A stretch of 64,000 bases of DNA. It comes from Malania oleifera (Eukaryota; Streptophyta; Magnoliopsida; Santalales; Ximeniaceae). The notes beneath the pieces were generated by a model, which ran no database searches, had not been told where the DNA came from, and worked only from the letters and a program-made list of their open reading frames with translations. Made by a program: the position numbers and the translations under genes. Shown one piece after another: positions 59,501 through 64,000 of this stretch; the stretch's first letter is position 1, and each line of letters begins with the position of its first letter. The stretch is from assembly GCF_029873635.1 (NCBI RefSeq), contig NC_080418.1, positions 8,628,562 through 8,692,561 of the forward strand, in the 5' to 3' direction.

Positions 59501-60597
59501 TATGGTTGTTTGAATTTTTAGTGTGCAGTCCCCCAGTGTAAGCTTTTTAAGTGTTTGTTTGTATTCCTGGCGTAAGAAATTGTGTTAAGCTCTTATTTTG
59601 GGTCTTTATTTTTTCAAAGTCAATTTTTCTTATCTCGAAAACATGAAGTAGCATTTTCCTATGTTTGGAGGGCTAAGTAGCATTTTCCTATGCTTGGAGG
59701 GCTGTTCCAATTCTACAGAAGCATTTGAAAACATGTTTTAACATAATAGAGAGTGATTGTGAATGGAAATTGGAGACTTTGGCATTTATCTTGTTTTTCT
59801 TCGTTCCATCTCTCCTTTGTGAGTGGTGAATGGCATATTTTAAACTTTGTATCTCTAAAGTGGTGAATTATCTATATCTTTAGAGTGATAAATTTTCTTG
59901 CTTCTTTATCTCTTCGGTAGATTCCAAAGAGTAGTAAACAAAGCTATATGCGGTGTGCATGTCCACTAGTTCCTCATTTCTAGCAATCCAGAATCAGAAG
60001 ATAAATGTACCAATCAAGGTTGATGAAGTTTCAGTACGAAATTGATTTTGATGAATAGAATAACAAATGCAAAAAATATCAGTTATGACAAACAGAATTA
60101 TCAAATATCTACCTATAATCCAGAAAGCAGCACCCAGCTATAACATAGAACACATTAATATTGGCGCAAATGAAAAATTTGGGAACAGAAAGAAATCTCA
60201 CATTCCAGTAGAAGCACCGCTAGGCGCAGAAGCACGGAACATGCCCTTATTGGTGTACAAGTCCACTTCAACGGTGGGAATTCCCCTGCTATCGAGAATC
60301 TGCCTACCTTTTACCTTCGTGATCACCGAAGGTACCGCTTTCCTCATGTGATTAGCCTGAATCGATTCGAAGAAAAAAGATCCCAAAAAAAATTAAAGAA
60401 AAAAAAAACAATTTGGGCATATCAAAATCATGTTTGGAACCGAAGAAAGTGAAGGAAACTAAAGAGAGAAAAAGTGGAAGAAAACAGCATACGATGAAGA
60501 GAACGGGGTCGGGGCTCTTGGCCCGGACGGCAGCATTGACGGCATCTTCGATTTTCCGAGAGAGCATGTGCTTGTCCAGATATTCTTGCACGGACAT
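24343..60597 (-). CDS. ENO3: Cytosolic enolase 3 (phosphopyruvate hydratase), 13 exons over 36 kb
   Basis: Enolase turns 2-phosphoglycerate into phosphoenolpyruvate in glycolysis. Exons: 60597-60493, 60356-60202, 46406-46232, 45382-45311, 45203-45087, 43564-43484, 42768-42692, 42325-42222, 41901-41803, 41683-41598, 40894-40808, 25332-25135, 24411-24343; 474 residues with all phases fitting. The N-terminal extension [20 protein letters not shown] and Arabidopsis-like length (about 475) mark ENO3 rather than ENO2. Family catalytic features are present: loop SGAST, His in GGKHAGN, Glu in QEIMV and GEDGG, metal ligands Asp (AIDVAAT), Glu (SIEDPF) and Asp (VVGDN), Lys in [18 protein letters not shown], and the Lys of QIKAGAPCR. 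The protein ends EELGDQ-like [15 protein letters not shown]. Introns 4 and 7 appear to use GC donors. Introns 2 and 11 are swollen by nested retroelements. No exon is broken. Confidence 0.95.
24412..25134. other. ENO3 intron 12
   Basis: A 723-base GT-AG intron. Two near-copies of an ATTATAGTTGGAT...ACTCATCTTGACCAC-like block lie at about 24519-24570 and 24597-24643, a short tandem duplication. No gene is seen. Confidence 0.7.
27209..28553 (-). mobile_element. RTE-like LINE (inner), inserted into the outer LINE
   Basis: The tail ACAACAACAACAACAAAACC starts at 27209 and the 5' truncation is at 28553. The minus strand encodes [52 protein letters not shown] and [16 protein letters not shown], i.e. 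reverse-transcriptase blocks; the catalytic FADD box reads FTNN. CTTATGCAGTAGATCT at 27193-27208 and CTTATGTAGTAGATTT at 28554-28569 form a 16-bp target duplication with two C/T mismatches. Frames are interrupted by several stops. Confidence 0.9.
28890..33632 (-). mobile_element. Ty1/Copia element, broken, inserted in the outer LINE
   Basis: On the minus strand the 5' LTR is 33632-33451 and the 3' LTR 29062-28890 (about 173-182 bp, about 7% apart by eye plus small length changes). The primer-binding site TGGTATCAAAACGTG follows the 5' LTR and a TAAAGGGGAG polypurine tract precedes the 3' LTR. Flanks AATTC (28885-28889) and AATGC (33633-33637) are a decayed 5-bp duplication. Parts seen: protease-like [11 protein letters not shown] (about 32190), GAG-pre-integrase with CESCQLSKH and integrase (31764-31276), reverse transcriptase (30453-29856) with VYVDDIVI, and RNase H (29523-29070). 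It is broken, with roughly ten breaks. Confidence 0.9.
36130..36670 (+). repeat. Tandem array 1, period about 140 bases
   Basis: The word AGACCAATA(A/G)AGCTTGAGGTCTG recurs at 36251, 36388 and 36528, and GAGGCCTCC/GAGGCCGCC with AGAGCTTGAGG recurs between. About three and a half diverged units. Confidence 0.85.
36745..37055 (+). repeat. Tandem array 2, period about 108 bases
   Basis: Units contain ACCAAG(C/T)(A/G)CC..GGAAAG, then CAAAAGGG..GGCA(G/A)GGTGAA and TGCATGCT. Three units start near 36751, 36858 and 36970. Confidence 0.8.
37150..37470 (+). repeat. Tandem array 3, period about 61 bases
   Basis: GATGAGT recurs at 37152, 37213, 37274, 37336, 37397 and 37459, a spacing of 61-62 bases, with (C/T)AGT(A/T)GTCAT between. 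Six marks, five full units. Confidence 0.9.
40994..41411 (-). pseudogene. RNase H domain fragment (RVT_3 type, LINE- or retroelement-derived) in ENO3 intron 10
   Basis: Minus-strand frames read [19 protein letters not shown] and [16 protein letters not shown], then in another frame [31 protein letters not shown]. The pattern IVFEGD...F..V.R..N.VAHKLA is the C-terminal half of the RNase H-like domain found at the end of plant L1 LINEs and in related host genes. The fragment is broken by a frameshift near 41170-41215. No tail or target duplication was found, so its source is uncertain. Confidence 0.5.
42522..42560 (+). repeat. G-rich tract in ENO3 intron 7
   Basis: Thirty-nine bases are almost all G, broken by two C and three T after the first base. 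On the plus strand this could fold as a G-quadruplex; the ENO3 pre-mRNA would carry the C-rich complement. The long minus-strand frame with Pro runs across it is an artefact. Confidence 0.9.
42691..42691 (-). other. Non-canonical GC donor of ENO3 intron 7
   Basis: Exon 7 ends CCAG at 42692 and continues GCAAGT, a perfect GC-type donor. The join [12 protein letters not shown] is fixed by conservation and phase 2. Confidence 0.88.
43565..45086. other. ENO3 intron 5
   Basis: A 1.5-kb GT-AG intron, AT-rich, with no element ends recognised. Several short frames on both strands have no family resemblance. Confidence 0.7.
45310..45310 (-). other. Non-canonical GC donor of ENO3 intron 4
   Basis: Exon 4 ends GAG at 45311 and the next two minus-strand bases are GC (GAG|GCATAA). 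The acceptor TTTTAG ends at 45204. Protein conservation (AAEKE|VPLYKH) fixes the join and leaves no GT choice. Confidence 0.8.
46768..46789 (+). repeat. (GT)n microsatellite inside the Gypsy 5' LTR
   Basis: About eleven GT units. The copy at the other LTR has GTGTGC only, so the run expanded after insertion or was lost there. Confidence 0.9.
47193..47983 (-). mobile_element. Truncated Copia piece with one LTR, inserted in the Gypsy gag
   Basis: The LTR 47983-47809 (minus) is the same family as the 28890 and 33451 LTRs. It is followed leftwards by a primer-binding-site remnant (TGGTATCGGAGC) and about 600 bases of leader-like DNA. No second LTR was found. AACAA (47188-47192) and AACAT (47984-47988) may be a decayed target duplication. 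An (AT)n run lies at 47551-47582. Confidence 0.7.
47585..47762. repeat. GGGTCGGGTT-type repeat with a hAT-like end
   Basis: The stretch is full of CACCCG, GGGTCGGGTTCGGGTTGACC and TGACCTGTTT words and ends TTTTGCCACTCCTA, which resembles the terminal CAGGGGTGGCAAAA of plant hAT elements. No opposite terminus or 8-bp duplication was identified. Confidence 0.35.
49842..50423 (+). mobile_element. TRIM element, 582 bp, same family as the 8789-12546 LTRs
   Basis: The right LTR is 50256-50423 (TGTTGAAAATTTCACTT...GGTCCTAACA) and the left about 49842-50009, more diverged. Primer-binding-site remnant GTGGTCTTAGAGCC at 50011 and polypurine tract GTGAGGGGGAGA before 50256. Flanks CCAGC (49837-49841) and CCAAC (50424-50428) fit a decayed duplication in the Gypsy reverse-transcriptase/RNase H region. 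The interior (about 245 bases) is non-coding. It looks whole in structure but aged. Confidence 0.85.
51165..51700. mobile_element. Unidentified A-rich insertion in the Gypsy element
   Basis: Gypsy coding similarity stops near 51150 and resumes near 51690. Between lie T- and A-runs and TACAAAAGATTCATTGATAA plus two copies of an AAATTCA(G/A)GAATAATCTAG block (51260 and 51336). It could be a LINE 3' end or SINE-like piece; I cannot name the family. Confidence 0.4.
52004..54791. repeat. Large inverted repeat, arms about 1.2 kb, loop about 340 bases
   Basis: The LTR-leader-gag block 52004-53211 is repeated in reverse at 53549-54791. TGGGGTATCCAGAATGGTG near 53189 matches the complement near 53552, and LTR starts mark the outer ends. 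By eye the arms agree over most of their length. If transcribed within the ENO3 intron, the RNA could fold as a long hairpin (inference). Confidence 0.88.
53549..54898 (-). mobile_element. Inverted Copia fragment with one-LTR junction (RNase H end - LTR - gag)
   Basis: Read on the minus strand: end of RNase H (GMCDIYAPT-like near 54800-54895), polypurine tract, one LTR (54791 to about 54556), primer-binding site (TGGTATCAGAAGG), gag (54442-53686) and zinc knuckle to 53549. The order, with one LTR between the end and the start of the interior, is that of a one-LTR circle or tandem junction. It is broken, with several breaks. Confidence 0.8.
58119..58858 (+). repeat. Tandem copies of a 370-base Gypsy integrase segment
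   Basis: CATTTTGTTCCATGTAGCAAG recurs at 58119 and 58489, 370 bases apart, and a similar start is at about 51827. Units two (58119-58488) and three (58489-58858) are whole; unit one is divided by the Copia element at 52004-57955. Each unit repeats VNKS..N(L/I)LRSL..DNIKD.D. The units differ by scattered substitutions. Confidence 0.9.
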
Positions 60598-61510
60598 TTT
60601 CTATTTTTATTTTCCTGATGATTACTACTGCTTCTTCTTCTCTGACGACTGCAAAAGAAAACGAATAGAATTCGTTCTACGGATTTCTCTTCACTTGAGC
60701 TGAAACTCAGAACTAATAAACCACCAAAATAACTCTCAGCGCAGTCGGCAGGAAGGCAGCTCTTGGGGAGAACGACGTCGTTCTTTGGATGGAGCAGGGT
60801 ACTAAAATTTGAATATGTGAATTTGAAGCATGAAACAAAAATTTAACATTATTTTATATATTTTTTATTGAAAAATTCATATTATGATTTTTACTTTTAT
60901 TTTTTGGATAGCTACATGTAATTAAGGGAAAATAAAAATAATTTTTGAATCTCGCACACTTTTATAAATGCACAAAAAAAAAATTTAGAAACAATGATCT
61001 TTTCATATAAGATTTAAAATTTATGAATCACGAGTATTAAAATAATGTTTGTATCTACCTAAGTGATAATCATGTTTTGTTTATAAAATGTAACAATTTT
61101 TCATAATTTTTATAAGCACTATTCAGTGCACATGTGTTGCACGTGTATAAATTTGTATAACCTAAATTACTAATTTGAATTTGAAACAGTTTAATTACGC
61201 ATCGAACTTTTGATGGATCCGCCTCGATATTAATTTAAGGAAATAGTATATTACTAAAATAAAAATTAAACAAGATACCACCATATTAGCGTAGGAATTA
61301 ATAATTTATTTTTAATTTTAATTAAATACCCTTTAAAAGTCCATGACAACTAAAATGAGTTTGGTCAAACTTTTTAATAATTTTTACAAGGGCAACAAAA
61401 CTATATTAATAGTTGTGAAATCTAACCCTTTAACATTTTTTAACCACACCTATTTCATTTAAGTCATAAAAAAAAATGATAAATGTTTTCTATATTAGTA
61501 GTTTTGATTT
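60598..61510. promoter_or_regulatory. ENO3: Upstream region of ENO3
   Basis: The 5' leader is CT/GA-rich just before the ATG (60600-60650), which lies on the minus strand. GC content drops beyond 60790. No specific promoter element was convincing. Confidence 0.4.
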
Positions 61511-61511
<1 letters not shown>

Positions 61512-61542
<31 letters not shown>

Positions 61543-61570
61543 GGGGAGAGAGAGAGAGGGGGGGGGGTGG
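61512..61570 (+). repeat. Compound microsatellite (CA)n(TA)n(GA)n with a G run
   Basis: ACACAC, then ATATAT, then GAGAGA and a nine-base G run lie end to end. Confidence 0.95.
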
Positions 61571-61930
61571 AAGAGATCTTTCAAATATCTTAAAATCCAC
61601 ATTCCACATTATCATCTAATTAGGAACATGTATTTTTTTAGAGCATTATGATCATCATCATCATATGTATGATGATCATCTCATTGAAATTTAAGTGTTA
61701 GTGTTGCCAATAGGTTCATGTAAGTCTTTAAAATTAAGACCCTATACGCTAAGAGGTCTATTCTTAAACCCAGCTCATTTCGAGAGCGACAGTTGGGTGA
61801 AGTAGGTGAAATTATTACTACAACCTCCTTTCTTCAACAGTCCGCTTACAGTGGTGCCTAATTTAGTTTCTTCAAACATTCAGGCTCTACTTCTCATGAT
61901 GAGCATTAGACCATTTTCTTGGATTATTAT

Positions 61931-61939
<9 letters not shown>

Positions 61940-61999
<60 letters not shown>

Positions 62000-62002
62000 G
62001 GC
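61940..62002 (+). repeat. Compound microsatellite (TA)n(GA)n
   Basis: About forty bases of TA units followed by GA units. The short plus-strand frame with IYIYIY and RERERE is an artefact of it. Confidence 0.95.
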
Positions 62003-62473
62003 AATAAATAAGATGTGAGGAGATGCAAAGGTTGGGAGAAGAATCATTTAGAGAAGAGGAAATGACAAGAAATGGTAAGGTTGGGAAAACAATTGTTTGG
62101 AGTAGAGGAAAGGGTAATCAAGGATGGATGTATTTGTAATTAAAATTGAACACCTCTTAAATATTAAGGGTAAAATAGGAATTACAAATTTTGTCACAAT
62201 AGACTACCAATAAAAAGGCTTTGTGCTTTTAAAAGTTGTATAATTTTGGTTGAATTTGATGATTGTGAGACAAAAAAAAAATTATAATGAGAATATGAAG
62301 TAAAATCTATAAGAAGGATTAAGGCATTTAGCCCTTTTTTTTTTGGAGCAACCGAAAACAGAACCTTGATATACCTTAGAATAATACATTTTTATTACCG
62401 CAAGATAAATTTCTCATAGTTAGTGTTGTTGTGCATGCAATTATTTTTGTGGTAAGAGACTATGATCCAATTG

Positions 62474-64000
62474 TTAGGGATGTATATTAAAAGACATGCT
62501 TTATGTAATCGGTTTTAATATTTATTAATAACTTCAGTTATTCCATTTTAATGAAAATTTTTGTGAGCAATATTTGTCTGACATTATTTATTTAATGATT
62601 ATGCATGTGTCTTTTATTCTATATAGTAGGTGATCTAGTGTGTAGAGTATGACTGATATACAAGAGATTAGATCATCAGTTCTTATAGAATATAAGTTTA
62701 TTGTTCATAATTTTAAATGAAATTGGACACACCATTAGTAGGACTGTAGCACAAGGTTTTAATAGGTTTGTATTGACTATTAGGAATGGTACAGTTCCAA
62801 CTCCTTGTGCTAGTACACTTTGTGTGTATTGAACATGACCGTCTTGGGGTAATTGTTTTATATTGACTATATAAAACAATTAATATCTCATGGTTCTTAT
62901 GAGTGCTTATGCTCTTAATCCTTATATGATTATCAGACACATGCATATAGTGTTTATTACTTTGATTCATAGAAGAGTGAGATTTTTTATGGGTCAATAA
63001 ACTTAGTGAGTTGGGTGATGACGTTATGTGTATGGTGAACATTAATTATTGATGGAATCCACATGCCGGTATCGAGATTGATGATACCCCTTGAGGAAGC
63101 TTATAAGTTTTGATTGTGTCAAACCCTGCAGGTGAATTTTGAATCCAGCATATCAAATAAGTTAAGTGGAAGGTCTCAGGGAATTAATATGTCAATTAAT
63201 TAGATTGTCAATAATTTAATTTAATAGACGAGTAATTGTAATATTTGCGTGGAGAGATAAATAAGCATTTAATAACAGGAGCTCTAAATTTAATTTCGAA
63301 TATGACATGGAGTGCAATTATAATTTTTTAGTGGTATGAATTATAATTAACATAATTAAGGATGAATCTAGGTCGGATTAGGAATTCTTAATTACATGGG
63401 AAGCCCTAATCATATTTGCCCAGAGGTCCTTGCTGTAACCTATATACATGCACTCCACTCAGCAGTTAAGGTTAGACGAGCGAAGTCCTATAGAAGACGT
63501 TTTCGTAAGAGAAGAAAATCCTAGCAGCCACCTACGAGCCCACTCTCTCAGGAGTAAGGTATGTTCAAGGAATATAGTAGAAGATTCCTGGTCGTCTTAA
63601 AGAGTTCGTTTTCGTACTTGCAGATTCAGGATCAAACCAAACAGATCTCGCAGGTACAATTCTAATCACGTAATTAGAGTTTGCATGATCAAATGAATTT
63701 TTTTGTTATCCATATGCACTATGGCTGAATCTTAGGGCTATTCCGCAAGTCCCTTCACCAACCACTTGATTCAACGACCTATTAGTTTGTGTCCTTAGAC
63801 ATCGCGATTTCGATGAATGTAAAAGTCAAGAGTATATATTTTCACAAGCCGAAGCAAGAGAAAACACTTCTAATATTTTTCTATTTACTTTCAGAAAAAA
63901 GGTTGAATTTCCTATTCTTTCCTTAAATTCAATACAATATTAACTTAAATATATTAAACATAATAGAAGACTGAAAATGGTTGTCTCATTATTGTTGAGA
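62474..64000. other. Unassigned DNA, possibly an LTR or other long repeat
   Basis: It begins TGTTAGGGATGTATATT and has an LTR-like base mix: a leader-like CCTATATACATGCACTCC near 63440, then GTAAGGTATG-like words. No primer-binding site, polypurine tract, partner LTR or coding sequence was found, and it runs to the window edge. The two minus-strand frames near 62676-63042 show no family resemblance. Confidence 0.25.

Larger units (their letters stand above)
46519..59996 (+). mobile_element. Ty3/Gypsy element, broken, filling ENO3 intron 2 and carrying several insertions
   Basis: The 5' LTR is about 46519-46825 and its copy ends at 59996 (shared part from about 59680). The primer-binding site TGGTATCAAAGC is at 46828. 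Parts on the plus strand: gag (46849 on, resuming after 47984), a zinc-knuckle-like segment near 48440, protease-like (about 48600-48780), reverse transcriptase (about 49150-49830; [30 protein letters not shown]), RNase H (about 50440-51150), integrase (about 51690-52003, 57961-58860) and the end of pol (58860-59300; [23 protein letters not shown]). It is broken, with more than ten breaks. No chromodomain is seen. The left edge and target duplication were not fixed. Confidence 0.87.

Noticed and set aside
62474-64000. Calling a solo LTR
   Set aside because: Start resembles an LTR, but no clear end, target duplication, primer-binding site or partner was found.

Overview
The window is flowering-plant nuclear DNA, probably from a eudicot. 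The grounds are conserved multi-exon housekeeping genes, AT-rich introns and intergenic DNA, many microsatellites, and plant-type Copia, Gypsy, TRIM and RTE-like LINE elements. There is no bacterial, plastid or mitochondrial gene organisation. The species cannot be told from the sequence alone.

Four host genes can be built from exon and splice-site evidence. (1) The 5' part of a mitochondrial uncoupling protein / mitochondrial carrier of UCP2 (PUMP2) type, minus strand, exons at 5437-5357, 4537-4319 and 4227-4149; the rest is not found before the window edge. (2) PCNA, the DNA-polymerase sliding clamp, plus strand, four exons 14353-16007, with two facing E2F-type sites upstream. (3) A nucleotide-sugar/triose-phosphate translocator of the UUAT/KV-A-G type, minus strand, four exons 21623-17299. 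(4) Cytosolic enolase 3 (ENO3), minus strand, thirteen exons 60597-24343, 474 residues, catalytic and metal-binding residues in place.

Mobile DNA dominates. About 1-13 kb holds a UCP-intron LINE with a perfect 17-bp target duplication and then an old broken Copia element (about 6.5-12.9 kb). Inside that Copia sits a TRIM-type element (8789-12546, target duplication CAAGT), which itself holds a second Copia body joined at the primer-binding site. The UUAT gene has a LINE fragment in intron 3, inserted into one arm of a small palindrome. ENO3 is stretched to about 36 kb because introns 2 (13.8 kb) and 11 (15.5 kb) are filled by nested elements. Intron 11 is one LINE carrying another LINE and two Copia elements, one of which holds a non-autonomous LTR element with three internal tandem arrays. 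Intron 2 is one broken Gypsy element carrying a Copia piece, a TRIM, an unidentified A-rich insert and a Copia element with a 1.2-kb inverted repeat.

The host genes do not form a pathway: they serve mitochondrial transport, replication, Golgi-type sugar-nucleotide transport and glycolysis. I found no CRISPR array, operon, rRNA or tRNA gene, and no convincing new gene system. The notable material is the nested element architecture, the two apparent GC-AG introns of ENO3, the mosaic TRIM/Copia join and the tandem-array LTR element. All element ages are rough and based on by-eye LTR comparison.
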